A DNA stretch of 64,000 bases, taken from Lentisphaerota bacterium (lineage in GTDB: Bacteria > Verrucomicrobiota > Lentisphaeria > Victivallales > UBA1829). Numbering within the stretch: the first letter of the stretch is position 1; the number at the start of each line of letters is the position of its first letter. Under the pieces are notes generated by a model. That model did not search any database. It was not told the DNA's origin and saw only the letters and a program-made list of their open reading frames with translations. The position numbers and the translations under genes are program-made. Below, in pieces: positions 28,674 to 39,438 of this stretch. Where the stretch lies: positions 22,741 through 86,740 of the forward strand of contig SUVT01000001.1 in assembly GCA_015061845.1 (NCBI GenBank), given 5' to 3'.

Positions 28674-29810
28674 GTGGATAAAATGTTGAATTTTCGGATT
28701 GAAAAAAATTCAGACAAGGCGATTTATGCCCAGTTGAAAGATGCCATCAAGACAGCTGTTGCCGATGGAAAGCTGCACCCGATGTCAAAACTCCCGCCTG
28801 TGTCTCAAATAGCAAAAGAAGCCGGTGTCAGTCTGCGGACAGCAGACATGGCACTTCAGGAATTGATCAATGAAGGAGTCTGCTTCCGGAGACCGAAGAA
28901 GGGAACCTTTATTGCCGGGATAGACACTTCACGGAAACAGAAAATTTGCGGGATTCTCGGAACGCTCAATCCTGTTTCCTATCCGTTGCAAACGATTCTG
29001 TATTGCGGGATCATGGAAGCAGCGGCAAGGAACAATTCTCCGGCATTTATGATTCCGCTTCCGGAAGCCGGAAAAGGAGAAACACCGGAAAGTGTGATCC
29101 GCCGCTGTGATCGGGGATTGGAATTTGAGTTGAAAGGAATTTTTGTCATTGATTTACAGCATCATAAAGCAGCTTTAGAACTGGCAAAAAAATTCCCGTC
29201 AAAGCGTTTTATCCTTCTGAACTATCAGGGCGAATTTCTTAAAAATCTTCCGGAAAATGTTGCAGCAGTCATCAATGACGACTTTTTCGGGGCACATCAT
29301 CTTGCAGAATATGTTTTTTCTGAATACAAAGTCAAAACAGCCGTTGTACTTTCCATTGATCTTGATATCAACGATAATACTTATAAAGAGCGTGAAAAAG
29401 GGATCAAAGCCGCTGCCCGCAAGAATGGGGTTCATATGATGAAAACCATACAGCTCCCGCGCATATCCGGCTTTCTGGATAAGCAGGTGACAGCTGCAAA
29501 AGAAGCTGTTCAGGAGCTGCTGAACAAGAAAAACAGACCGGATTTTATTTTTGCCGTAAACGATGCTCTGGCTCATGGAGCAAGTGAAGTGATCAAAGAA
29601 ACCGGTTTGCAAGATGAGATCAATGTCAGCGGATACGACGATCTGCACCCGCTCCGGGACAGTGATATTCCATCAGCGAAAGTTCTTTATACAGAGATGG
29701 GAAAAGTCGGACTTCAAAAGATACTGGATCCCGGAAGTAAGATGCAATGTGTTGTAAAGCTGCTGCCGGAAATCATCAAGCCAGTCAGAAATATCAATTT
29801 AGAGAACTGA
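28674..29810 (+). CDS. Transcriptional regulator, GntR-type HTH + LacI-like sensor
   Basis: KLHPMSKLPPVSQIAKEAGVSLRTADMALQELINEGVCFRRPKKGTFIAG followed by a LacI-like domain (FAVNDALAHGASEVIKETGL, VSGYDDL). Confidence 0.9.
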   Translation: MDKMLNFRIEKNSDKAIYAQLKDAIKTAVADGKLHPMSKLPPVSQIAKEAGVSLRTADMALQELINEGVCFRRPKKGTFIAGIDTSRKQKICGILGTLNPVSYPLQTILYCGIMEAAARNNSPAFMIPLPEAGKGETPESVIRRCDRGLEFELKGIFVIDLQHHKAALELAKKFPSKRFILLNYQGEFLKNLPENVAAVINDDFFGAHHLAEYVFSEYKVKTAVVLSIDLDINDNTYKEREKGIKAAARKNGVHMMKTIQLPRISGFLDKQVTAAKEAVQELLNKKNRPDFIFAVNDALAHGASEVIKETGLQDEINVSGYDDLHPLRDSDIPSAKVLYTEMGKVGLQKILDPGSKMQCVVKLLPEIIKPVRNINLEN

Positions 29811-30010
29811 TTTCCAAAGTCTCTGCAAATATCAGAAAAATCTTGTAGTGTGCTGCAAATGAAGCGGTTCAGGGGATTACTCTTTGAACAGACGCTCCCG
29901 CACTGTCATTTTCAGCCCATCAGCAATCTTTTTCTGCCGATTTTTTCTGGACTTTTTTGGAATTGCTCAAAAGAAATTTCTTATACAAAACATCATAGAA
30001 AGGGAAAAAA

Positions 30011-31075
30011 ATGAGCTTAAAAGTACAACGTTTCAGCGGAAATCCGATTTTGGGTCCGCGTCCGGGGGTCCAGTGGCGCGGAACAGCCAGAAATCCCGGC
30101 GTCGTTTATGACGGAACAAAATTCCACATGGTCTTTACTGCGGACTCCAACCCGGCAGATGGGATCATCCGTCTCGGTTATGCCCACAGTACGGATGGGT
30201 TTCATTTTACAGAACGGGAAGGTGTCTGGATGGATCACTCTTTTGAACCGAAAGATTTTGACCATGCCGGTTGTGAAGATGCCAGAGTGACATTTCTGGA
30301 TGGACGGTATTACATTGCTTATGCGGGGCGTTCGCTGAACGGACGCGATTACGCCAGCGGAACCAGACGCCGCGGACCGAACGGGAACATGAATCCGACA
30401 TGGACAGACAATTTCCGCCGGGTCGGACTGGCTGTCACAGATGATTTTGTCACTTACGAAAAGCTCGGTCCCATCACCAGTGAGCATATCAGTGATGCCA
30501 ATGTGGCACTCTTTCCGGAAAAAATCAATGGAAAATATGCCATGCTTCACCGTCCGACGGCATTTATTCCGTGGATGCTCCCCCTGCACTATCACCCCGG
30601 CTGCATCTGGCTTGCGTTTTCAGATGATCTGACCCACTGGAGCAGCAACAAGCGGGAGATGCCCTGGGATATGATCGACGGGGAAGATGTTATGGATGAA
30701 GTACTTCTGATGGCGCCGGAAAAAGATTGGGAAGTCCTGAAAATCGGTGCTTCCGGAGTTCCGATCCCAACAGATGACGGCTGGCTGATGACCTACCATG
30801 CTGTAGACCGCCAAAGTGTCTACCGGATCGGGCTTGTGCTGTTGGATCGTGAAGATCCCCGGAAAGTGATTGCCCGTACACCGGAACCGATTTTTGAACC
30901 GGCAGACGAATGGGATTTCTCGAAATGGGGTCTCAGCTGTGTGTTCCCCTGTTCCAATGTCGTTGTCGGGGATGAAGTTTTCATGTATTACGGCTGCGGT
31001 GATAACTATGTCAGCCTTGCAACATTCTCACTGAAAGAAGCATTGGCTCACGTCAAGCAGTTCAGAAGATATTGA
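30011..31075 (+). CDS. GH130-like glycosidase/phosphorylase
   Basis: GNPILGPRPGVQWRGTARNPGVVYDGTKFHMVF, HAGCEDARVTFLDGRYYIAYAG, LMTYHAVD. Confidence 0.85.
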   Translation: MSLKVQRFSGNPILGPRPGVQWRGTARNPGVVYDGTKFHMVFTADSNPADGIIRLGYAHSTDGFHFTEREGVWMDHSFEPKDFDHAGCEDARVTFLDGRYYIAYAGRSLNGRDYASGTRRRGPNGNMNPTWTDNFRRVGLAVTDDFVTYEKLGPITSEHISDANVALFPEKINGKYAMLHRPTAFIPWMLPLHYHPGCIWLAFSDDLTHWSSNKREMPWDMIDGEDVMDEVLLMAPEKDWEVLKIGASGVPIPTDDGWLMTYHAVDRQSVYRIGLVLLDREDPRKVIARTPEPIFEPADEWDFSKWGLSCVFPCSNVVVGDEVFMYYGCGDNYVSLATFSLKEALAHVKQFRRY

Positions 31076-31174
31076 AAAACATTGACTGATTTCCGGGCGG
31101 ACGATCTCAAACTGGCACGATGAAGCGGGATCATCCGAACGGCTGTCAGTTCAAATCCAGAACTTATAAACAAA

Positions 31175-31888
31175 ATGAAAACGAAGGAAGAAAGACTTAT
31201 GAATCAATCCAGTTTAACATTCAGGAATGTCAGTAAATCCAGAAATTTCACACTGATCGAATTGCTTGTTGTGATTGCAATTATCGCGATTCTCGCAGGA
31301 ATGTTGTTGCCTGCCCTGAACCAATCCAGAGAAAAGGGACGGGCCGCAAGCTGTACATCCAATCTGAAACAACTCGGTCTGACCAACGCAAGCTATTCTG
31401 CGGATAACAACGATTACATGCCGAACGGACAGGCTCACGGAACCGGTCAGGCGTGGCAGAAACAGATTTATCCTTATCTCAGAACCAAAGGAAGTCCTTA
31501 TAACTTCATGACGGATCCGGTTGTACCGGTCTTTCTCTGTCCCACTGATAAAGCTCCGTGCGGTGGAAGATTCAGTTATTTTTATAATAAATATCTGATG
31601 TATCAAGTTGATAGTGCGTTGAATACCCGCAACACAAAAGTCGGCAGACTCAAGTCTGATGGAATTGCTGCAGCAGATTCCAGGGGTGTGGGAAATTCGC
31701 TGAATGCGGCAGACAATGTTTCCGGATCGATTTATGAAGATGAGCCGGGTAACGGATATCCGTTCCGTCTGGTAAAACGCCACTCCGGTCAGGTAAACAT
31801 TCTTGCCATCGGTGGACATGTTTTCCAGAACAGCGGCACAGAACATAAGTCCGGAACAGTCGATAAAGACTTCTGGAACAGTCATTGA
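31175..31888 (+). CDS. Prepilin-type N-terminal cleavage/methylation domain protein
   Basis: [46 protein letters not shown]-terminal [14 protein letters not shown]. Confidence 0.92.
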   Translation: MKTKEERLMNQSSLTFRNVSKSRNFTLIELLVVIAIIAILAGMLLPALNQSREKGRAASCTSNLKQLGLTNASYSADNNDYMPNGQAHGTGQAWQKQIYPYLRTKGSPYNFMTDPVVPVFLCPTDKAPCGGRFSYFYNKYLMYQVDSALNTRNTKVGRLKSDGIAAADSRGVGNSLNAADNVSGSIYEDEPGNGYPFRLVKRHSGQVNILAIGGHVFQNSGTEHKSGTVDKDFWNSH

Positions 31889-31916
31889 TTTCAAGTTAAA
31901 GAGAAGGATGATTTGA

Positions 31917-32486
31917 ATGATGAAAAAACTTTTTATATCATTGGCACTCACAGCAGCGGCTGCTCTTTCAGCTCAGAATGTTTTGCTGAATCCGGATTTT
32001 GAGGAGATCGTTCCTGCAAAATTTACTGCAAAACTGAAAAAGTATATTGATGCTGATGAGGTCCCCAAAGGATGGAGCTTCAATCCACCGTCCAATCCCT
32101 CCAAATTCACTATGGTAACCGATGCAGAAACCTCTCAGAATGGCTCCTGTTATCTCCGTGTTGAACAGAAAGACCCGAAAAAGAACAGTTCCTGTTCCCA
32201 GTGGTGGCGTCCGGTCAAGGGTGGACAGACCTATCGTTTTACCGTTTGGGCAAAGGGAAACGGGAACCTTCTTCTGCAGGTTATTGCTTACGACAGAAAA
32301 ATTAATGTACTCGGTTCGTTTGTGAACAACCGGAAAATGGAAAAGGTTTCCTCCGCTGAAGAGTGGAAGAAATACGAATATACATTCAAGATGCCGGAAA
32401 AGACTTCAAAGGTCGTTGTTCACATAAAAATGAATGGTGTGATTGATCTCGACAATGCATATCTCGGTCCGGCAGAAGCAAAATAA
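31917..32486 (+). CDS. Secreted CBM4/9-like carbohydrate-binding protein
   Basis: Signal peptide; NVLLNPDFEEI, GGQTYRFTVWAKGNGNLLLQVIAYD; similar in type to 50327..50947. Confidence 0.65.
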   Translation: MMKKLFISLALTAAAALSAQNVLLNPDFEEIVPAKFTAKLKKYIDADEVPKGWSFNPPSNPSKFTMVTDAETSQNGSCYLRVEQKDPKKNSSCSQWWRPVKGGQTYRFTVWAKGNGNLLLQVIAYDRKINVLGSFVNNRKMEKVSSAEEWKKYEYTFKMPEKTSKVVVHIKMNGVIDLDNAYLGPAEAK

Positions 32487-32507
32487 AAAGGAAGGGAAGA
32501 AAAGAAA

Positions 32508-35500
32508 ATGAAAAAATTGCTCAGTTGTCTTCTGGTAGTATTTTTCGGGGTGTTGTGCGCAGCGGCTCCGAGAATCACGATCGGGAAAACAGATAAAAAG
32601 CCTGTGATCGACGGTTCGATCAAGGCTGAAGAGTGGAAGAATGCTGTGGAAATTTCGGGATTATCCTATTTCCTTGGAGGAAAATATCTTCCGTCGGATT
32701 TTGTATTCTATGCAATGTATGATGATCAGAATATCTACCTTGCGGCACGCAGTAGCTGCAAGGGCGGTCAGCCATTTAAAAAACCGGCTGAAAAAGATTT
32801 CTGGAGTAATGATTCTCTTGATATCCGTTTCAGACCTGATTTGAAAGACAGAGGGGAATCTGTTTTTCTGGTAGCAACAGAAGCGATGGGAAGTGTATTT
32901 TACCGGAAAACAAACAAGCTGAAAGATTGGCAACCGTCCGGCATTACTGTAAAAGGAATTTTGCGTGATTCCGGCGAAATCGTGGGCGGGGTGAAAACCT
33001 TTGCCAAAGGGATCTGGGAAGTGGAAATTGCAATTCCGTTCCGTGAACTCGGAATGCAGAAACCGGAAGATGGAAAAGAGATTGGTATTTCCCTGATGAG
33101 AAACTACTCGACCAATTCCAGAATGAAAGATATGCGCTGGTGTTCCTGGAACCGTCACTCTCCGGGTAAAAGATTCGGGGGGCTCGAGGATTACGGACGT
33201 TTGGTTTTCGGCGGAAAAATCCCGGTGTATAAACTTGCTCCGCTTATGGATGATCTGACAGGCGGAGATGTTGCACTGCGCGGAGAAATCCGGAACCCAT
33301 CAGGAAAAAACGTAAAAGTTTCTTCCGGAATGATCGTAACGATCCCTTCCCGGAAAAACAAAGTTGCCCTGAATAAATTTGTCGACAACACGCTGAAAAA
33401 CGGACAGAATATCAAGATCGACAACAAGGGAAAGGTTTATTTGCGCCGTGCGCTGGACCTGCACCTGACCAACCGCATCGTTGCTGATGGAAAAGTTCTG
33501 TATGAAAACACCATTCTGTTTACGACGCTTCCGGCATTTCACTGTGAAATCATTCCGCTTTTCCTGCAGAATAAAATGATTTTGAGTTCCAATGTGAAGA
33601 AACTGGGCGGTCTCTCAAAAGATTTCAAGGTAACAGCATCCATCAAAGCAAAAGCTGACGGAAAAGAGATCAAAGGACTTACACTTTTACCGTATAAAGA
33701 ACCGAAAGTTCTGCGGTGCATGACATCTCTTGCCATGTTCAAGCCCGGACTTCATATCGCAACCATCATGCTTCATGACAAAGGAAAACTGGTTGCTGTT
33801 CAAACCCATGAGTTCAACATTCCTGAAAAACCGGAATGGCTCGGCAATAAACTGGGGATCAGTGATAAAGTCCCGCCGCCGTTCACTCCGGTTACCAGTA
33901 CAAAAGACTCTGTTTCCATGTGGGGAAGAACCTATAAATTCGGAAAGAGCCTCTTCCCGGAACAGATCATCAGTCAGGATGGAGCAGTCATCAGCGGGCC
34001 TATGGAACTGTGTGCTGTGACGGATAAGGGCAAAGTCGTCTGGAAGAATCCGAAACTGACCCGCCGTTATACAAAAGATACGGAAGCCGTGTTCGATTTT
34101 ACGGCAACACATCCGCAGCTGAATCTGAAGGGAACTGTAAAAGTCGAGTATGACGGATTTTCACGGATCGACTTCACCCTGGATCCCAAAAGCAAGGTGA
34201 CACTCAAGCATCTCTCTTTGAAATTCAATACAACTGACAAGAATGCGTACTATGCAAGAGCATTGAGTACCGTGGATTCCATGGGGCTGGCTGCGTATCT
34301 GAAAAAAGATGGAACCGGCGGAGTCCTGAAGCAGAACATCTGGCGATTCTCCGGAAACGGCTGGAAATGGGAAGATGTCTTTATCTACTATCTCTGGGTT
34401 GGCGGCGATGACTCCGGCGTGACACTCATGGTTGAATCTGATGAAGGATTCAATACGGATAAGTATGTTCAGATCACACCGAACGGAGAAACCTGCGATG
34501 TCGTCTGGAACTTCATCAACAAAGATACAAAAATCACTTCTGCCAGGACTTATTCCATGGTACTTCAGGCGACCCCTGTAAAGGCTATGCCGAAACCGGA
34601 AGCATATCGCTTCGGATATTATTTCCCCCTGCCGGAAAAGAACCAGTCTGCTATGAAAGGTACTTATGCAGCAGCGTGTTACTCAAAACTGGCAGCCGGC
34701 TGTGCTTATCCCGGTTTGACTCAATACGGGAAAAAACTAAGCTCCAAGATGTACAATCAGTATAACTTCCGTGTTTTTGCAGACGGTGCTTACAGCTGGG
34801 TGGCAACCGATCTTCCGATCCATCAGGTTTATGGAAAAGAGCTGCAGAATTCCTCCAACTTCAGCATGAATTACGGCGGGAAAAATACTGTTTCCTATTG
34901 CAGAAAAGGTGCATTCACTGATTATCTGTGCTGGATCTACAAAAAACGGTTTGAAGATGGTGCAAGAGGAATGTACCATGACGGAGTGAACCTATCTTTC
35001 TGTAATTCAGAATTCCATGGTTGCGGATATTTGAAAGAAGACGGTACAAGAGGCAAAACAAATAATGTCTTTGCTGTTCATGAAACATTCAAACGGCTTT
35101 ATACCATGCACAAAGAGCTGGCTCCGGACTTCTTCACATTCGTTCATAATTCACCCATTACGCCTATCGGGGGATTTGCTGACGGATGCTGTGAAGGGGA
35201 ATCCTGGACAGAAGATTACAGAAACATGACCACTCATCAGTTCCGAGCCGGTTTTGCGGTTTATAACAGAATGAGTGCGCCGTTCAATCTTTATCCCTTC
35301 GTTTCTTACAGCTGGAGATATAAAAATCTGAAGGCGGTAACAAAAACCTGGGAACTGATTCCGATCTGCTTGAGTTACAACATGTATCCGGCAAGCTCCG
35401 GAATCGGCGGCGGAGAAGATTGTATCGGTTTTGCGAATCTTTATCCGGTCTGGGAAATCATGGATGAATGGTTTACCACCTCCAAACTGTACCGGTTCTG

Positions 35501-35837
35501 GGATAAGGATAATCCGGTCAAAGTGTCCACACCTGACCTGAAAGCAACTGTCTATCTGAAAAAGGATCAGAACAGAGCTTTGGTTCTGATTACCAATATT
35601 GACCGGAAAAAAGTCAATGGAACATTCACCATTGATACCGCAAAATTTTTCGGAAAGAAAGATGGTTATGAAATCCGTGAAATCTTCCCGACAGAATACG
35701 AATACACTACCAAAAAGGGCTTGGTTCTTCTGAAAAAGAAGAGTTCAGCTGTATTAAAGGAAAAACCGGGAACTCCGGTCAAGGCTTCATTTGATAAACG
35801 TGGAGTCCGTTATTTTGAGGTTGTTAAAAAAAAATGA
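32508..35837 (+). CDS. Large secreted CBM9-like + glycoside-hydrolase-like protein
   Basis: Signal peptide; KPVIDGSIKAEEWKNAVEI, YDDQNIYLAARSS; later GARGMYHDGVNLSFCNSEFHGCGYL, GGFADGCCEGESWTEDYRNM (GH-like barrel, family not certain). Confidence 0.65.
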   Translation: MKKLLSCLLVVFFGVLCAAAPRITIGKTDKKPVIDGSIKAEEWKNAVEISGLSYFLGGKYLPSDFVFYAMYDDQNIYLAARSSCKGGQPFKKPAEKDFWSNDSLDIRFRPDLKDRGESVFLVATEAMGSVFYRKTNKLKDWQPSGITVKGILRDSGEIVGGVKTFAKGIWEVEIAIPFRELGMQKPEDGKEIGISLMRNYSTNSRMKDMRWCSWNRHSPGKRFGGLEDYGRLVFGGKIPVYKLAPLMDDLTGGDVALRGEIRNPSGKNVKVSSGMIVTIPSRKNKVALNKFVDNTLKNGQNIKIDNKGKVYLRRALDLHLTNRIVADGKVLYENTILFTTLPAFHCEIIPLFLQNKMILSSNVKKLGGLSKDFKVTASIKAKADGKEIKGLTLLPYKEPKVLRCMTSLAMFKPGLHIATIMLHDKGKLVAVQTHEFNIPEKPEWLGNKLGISDKVPPPFTPVTSTKDSVSMWGRTYKFGKSLFPEQIISQDGAVISGPMELCAVTDKGKVVWKNPKLTRRYTKDTEAVFDFTATHPQLNLKGTVKVEYDGFSRIDFTLDPKSKVTLKHLSLKFNTTDKNAYYARALSTVDSMGLAAYLKKDGTGGVLKQNIWRFSGNGWKWEDVFIYYLWVGGDDSGVTLMVESDEGFNTDKYVQITPNGETCDVVWNFINKDTKITSARTYSMVLQATPVKAMPKPEAYRFGYYFPLPEKNQSAMKGTYAAACYSKLAAGCAYPGLTQYGKKLSSKMYNQYNFRVFADGAYSWVATDLPIHQVYGKELQNSSNFSMNYGGKNTVSYCRKGAFTDYLCWIYKKRFEDGARGMYHDGVNLSFCNSEFHGCGYLKEDGTRGKTNNVFAVHETFKRLYTMHKELAPDFFTFVHNSPITPIGGFADGCCEGESWTEDYRNMTTHQFRAGFAVYNRMSAPFNLYPFVSYSWRYKNLKAVTKTWELIPICLSYNMYPASSGIGGGEDCIGFANLYPVWEIMDEWFTTSKLYRFWDKDNPVKVSTPDLKATVYLKKDQNRALVLITNIDRKKVNGTFTIDTAKFFGKKDGYEIREIFPTEYEYTTKKGLVLLKKKSSAVLKEKPGTPVKASFDKRGVRYFEVVKKK

Positions 35838-38800
35838 AAAACTTTGACTTGTGTGTTTATGGCGGAAATGCTGCGGGGATCTCCGCAGCATACACCGCAG
35901 CTGACCTCGGATTGAATGTCGTTGTCGTGGAATACACGAACCATCCCGGCGGTATGAGTGCCGCCGGATTGGGACATACTGACCAGGGGGATTTTGACCA
36001 GCTGGGCGGAGTCTCTGAGATGTTCTATCAGCAGATCAGAAAACACTATCAGAACTCGGAATATGCCAGCCGCTATCAGGGTCCGAAAGGACACCGGCAC
36101 GAACCCCATGTGGCAGAAAAAATCTTCTGGGATATGATCCGGGAAAAGAATATCACGTTCATCACAGGACATCGCCTGAACCGGGTGGAAATGGATGGCA
36201 AAAAGATCAAAACTGCGATTTTTGATTATGCCCCGCCGGGTGTAGATGGCGTTCCCCCCGCAAAACCGGAAAAAGCGGAAGCATTGAAAATCTCTGCCCG
36301 TTATTTTATGGATGCTTCTTACGAAGGAGATTTGCTTGCAAGCGCAGGTGTCTCTTATACTGTCGGAAGAGAATCCCGGGAAACATACGGAGAAAGTTAT
36401 GCCGGTTACCGGGTCAATGGAGCTTTGGATATCGACGCATACAAGATCCCCGGGAAACCGGAAAGCGGAATTCTTCCGCTGCTTCAACCGTGGCAGGGGA
36501 AACAGAATGGGGAAGCGGATGAGACAACACAGGCTTACAACTTCCGCATGTGTCTGACTGACAGAGAAAATCAGGTAAAAATCACGCCCCCGCAAAATTA
36601 TGATCCTGCCACATACGAAGTGTTCGGCAGATGGATCGCACTCTGGGAAAAGCAGAAGAAACCCATGCTGCCGGAACATTATCATGAACAGTTCAATCCC
36701 TATTTTCATCCGAGACTGCTCAAATTTTCTCCGATTCCAAACGGAAAAGTTGATTTGAACAATGCCGAGGGCGGAACAACGGACATGGTCGGTTTCAGCC
36801 GGGATTGGCCCGAAGGGAACTGGGAAGTCCGTTCCAAACTCTGGCAGCAGCATGTGGATTACACCAAAGGTTTGCTTTATTTTCTGCAGACAGATCCCCG
36901 GATCCGTCCGGAAACCAGAGCCGAACTTACACGCTGGGGCTTGCCCAAAGATGAGTTTAAAGATACCAATCACTGGCCCTTCCAGCTTTATGTCCGTGAA
37001 GCACGCCGGATGAAAGGGATGTATATCATGACTCAGAAGGATTGTCAGCAGGATCTTGCCGAAGATTCGATCGGGCTCGGTTCCTATCCGCTGGATTCCC
37101 ATAACTGCAACCGTCTGGCTAAAGATGGAAAAATGTGTTTTGAGGGTTCTTTCTGGGATCATTCTGTCCGGGAATTTTACCGGATCTCCATGAGAGCCCT
37201 TCTGCCGGTTCAGAAAGAGTGCGAAAACCTGACGGTTCCCGTTTGCGTTTCTGCAAGTCATGTCTCTTATGCTTCCATGCGGATGGAACCTGTGATGATG
37301 GTCATGGGAGAAGCTGCTGGAGTTATCACTGCTCTCGCTGCGGAAAAAGATATTCCGGTTCAGAAAGTTGCTTACAAATCTGTTCAAAAGATCCTGAAAA
37401 ACCGGAAAGGTTGTCTTGATCAGGAGGATCTGGAAAAGAAAAAGACGATTCCGTTCAAGCATATTTCGATTCAGCCTTACCGCTGGACAGAGGACGAAAT
37501 CAAGGCGCAATGGAAGAAATGTGCCGACTTGGAAAAATGCGGGGTCACGCACTTTGCTTTCTGTTCCTCTCTTGAACCAAGCAATGCGGAAAAACCGTAT
37601 ATGCACGCAGAGGCGTTGGCTGCACAATTCCAGAAGATCCGTGCCGGACTCAAAGGAGATGCCAAAGCAGGATTCCTGATCCAGAGCACCCTTTCCCACG
37701 GATGGCGTTCGGAAGCGTTGCCGGGATTTTCTGAAATCATCACTCTGGACGGCAGAAACAATCACCGGTTCTGTCCCCTTGACAGAAATTTCCGGGAGTA
37801 CATGAAAAATGTTGCGGTCATCCTCTGCAAAGCAAAACCGGATTTCCTTATTGTCGATGACGATTTCCGTATGGTTCTTGCCGGGATGGGGTGTTACTGT
37901 GATGCTCATTTGCAACGTTTTGCAAAACTTTCCGGGAAAAAGTATTCCAGAGAGGAACTTCAGAAGATTTTTGATCAGACGGATCCGGAATCACGGAAAC
38001 TGGGGGATCTTTATGTAAAGATGACGATGGACTCTCTGATGGAAGTTGCAGCCGCAATCCGCGAGGGAATCGACTCCGTCAACCCCGATCTTGAGTGCGG
38101 ATACTGTACCTCCAGTGAAGGCGGGGAATTTGCCTATTCTGCAGATATGGCAAAAATCCTTGCAGGGAAAAATACGCCCTTTGTCCGTCTGAACAACGGT
38201 TTTTACATGGAAGACGGCGCATTGAGTTTCCCGTACCGGCAGATGAATACAGCAATAGAAACTTACTATATCAAAGATAAGGTCGATCAGGTAATTTCTG
38301 AATGTGACTCCTACCCGCAAAACCGGTACAGCCTTTCCCTGACCGGACTGGATATGCACATCACCTCTTCTTTGATGACCGGATGCACCGGAGTGAAAAT
38401 GTGGATTGAAAACCACAGGTTCCATGATGAAAAGATCAATCGTCTTTACCTGAACTCCGTCAAAAAGAATTGGAAAAAATGGCGGGAGATCTATCACTCC
38501 GCACGCCGTTACCGCTGGCTGGGTGCTGTCACCCCGCTTCCGGCAAAAGCTCCCACCTTCCTGAATCCCGCAAAAACAGGAAAACAGATCCGTACCGGAG
38601 ATTTCATGGCAGACTGTTTCGGCGTTCTCGGAATCGCCGGAAGCTATGGTGATGACGGAAGTTCCATCGTTGCGCTGACAGGGGATCAGCTGAAGTTCTT
38701 CTCTGATAATGAGTTGAAAGAGCTGTTAAAACGGAAGATGGTCACAGACATCAACGGAGCCAGAGAGCTGCTGTCCCGTGGAATGGGGAAAGAGATCGGT

Positions 38801-39427
38801 GTTGAAAAAGTGGTTGAACTTCCCCAGAGTGTAATGGAAGAAATCACAGATCCCGAACTCAAGAAAAAGAAAATCCCTTCCATCCTCTCATTCCAGAGAA
38901 CCGGGGGCGGACAGCTCGTCCCGATGAAAGGAGCAAGAGTCTTGACAACATTGGTCAGACCGCCTTTCCCCAATGGACCGACGCACTTGACCACGCCTGT
39001 CTCTCCCGGTGCCGTCATGTTCAAAAATGAGAGAGGCGGAACCATTATCACGCTTCCCATCCTCATGACAAGAGAAGTCTGGACGCGGAACATCAATCTT
39101 CACCATGCGGACCGGAAACCTTATTTCCAGGCTCTGCTGGAACTGCTGGATGAAAAAAGAGCTCCGGTTTATGTCGATACTGACCTCAGCTGTTATCTGA
39201 TGTATAAATTCCGCGGGGAAGACAACACTTTCCTTGCCGCAGTTTATAATCTCTCGCTTGATTCCATGGAAGAGATCGCGCTGCATCTCAGAAAAGAAGT
39301 CAAAGAGATCAGATTGCTGCTGGATAACGGAAAGTGGAAATCCGTTCCGTTCAAACAGAAAAATGGAACTGTAAGATTCCAATGTCCGGAAGGACAACGA
39401 ACCGTAGTCATTACCGGTTCTTATTAA
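35834..39427 (+). CDS. Fusion: FAD-dependent oxidoreductase (FAD_oxidored-like) + glycosidase-like C-terminal region
   Basis: DLCVYGGNAAGISAAYTAADLGLNVVVVEYTNHPGGMSAAGLGHTD (Rossmann); from about residue 545 a second module (CGVTHFAFCSSLEPSN, DFLIVDDDFRM, LECGYCTSSEGGEFAYS). Confidence 0.75.
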   Translation: MKNFDLCVYGGNAAGISAAYTAADLGLNVVVVEYTNHPGGMSAAGLGHTDQGDFDQLGGVSEMFYQQIRKHYQNSEYASRYQGPKGHRHEPHVAEKIFWDMIREKNITFITGHRLNRVEMDGKKIKTAIFDYAPPGVDGVPPAKPEKAEALKISARYFMDASYEGDLLASAGVSYTVGRESRETYGESYAGYRVNGALDIDAYKIPGKPESGILPLLQPWQGKQNGEADETTQAYNFRMCLTDRENQVKITPPQNYDPATYEVFGRWIALWEKQKKPMLPEHYHEQFNPYFHPRLLKFSPIPNGKVDLNNAEGGTTDMVGFSRDWPEGNWEVRSKLWQQHVDYTKGLLYFLQTDPRIRPETRAELTRWGLPKDEFKDTNHWPFQLYVREARRMKGMYIMTQKDCQQDLAEDSIGLGSYPLDSHNCNRLAKDGKMCFEGSFWDHSVREFYRISMRALLPVQKECENLTVPVCVSASHVSYASMRMEPVMMVMGEAAGVITALAAEKDIPVQKVAYKSVQKILKNRKGCLDQEDLEKKKTIPFKHISIQPYRWTEDEIKAQWKKCADLEKCGVTHFAFCSSLEPSNAEKPYMHAEALAAQFQKIRAGLKGDAKAGFLIQSTLSHGWRSEALPGFSEIITLDGRNNHRFCPLDRNFREYMKNVAVILCKAKPDFLIVDDDFRMVLAGMGCYCDAHLQRFAKLSGKKYSREELQKIFDQTDPESRKLGDLYVKMTMDSLMEVAAAIREGIDSVNPDLECGYCTSSEGGEFAYSADMAKILAGKNTPFVRLNNGFYMEDGALSFPYRQMNTAIETYYIKDKVDQVISECDSYPQNRYSLSLTGLDMHITSSLMTGCTGVKMWIENHRFHDEKINRLYLNSVKKNWKKWREIYHSARRYRWLGAVTPLPAKAPTFLNPAKTGKQIRTGDFMADCFGVLGIAGSYGDDGSSIVALTGDQLKFFSDNELKELLKRKMVTDINGARELLSRGMGKEIGVEKVVELPQSVMEEITDPELKKKKIPSILSFQRTGGGQLVPMKGARVLTTLVRPPFPNGPTHLTTPVSPGAVMFKNERGGTIITLPILMTREVWTRNINLHHADRKPYFQALLELLDEKRAPVYVDTDLSCYLMYKFRGEDNTFLAAVYNLSLDSMEEIALHLRKEVKEIRLLLDNGKWKSVPFKQKNGTVRFQCPEGQRTVVITGSY

Positions 39428-39438
39428 GGTTGAAACCA

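Noticed and set aside
35810-37915. 701-aa antisense ORF opposite the FAD-oxidoreductase fusion
   Set aside because: Shadow ORF: the plus-strand frame has clear domain motifs and a coupled start, while the minus translation shows no recognisable domain.
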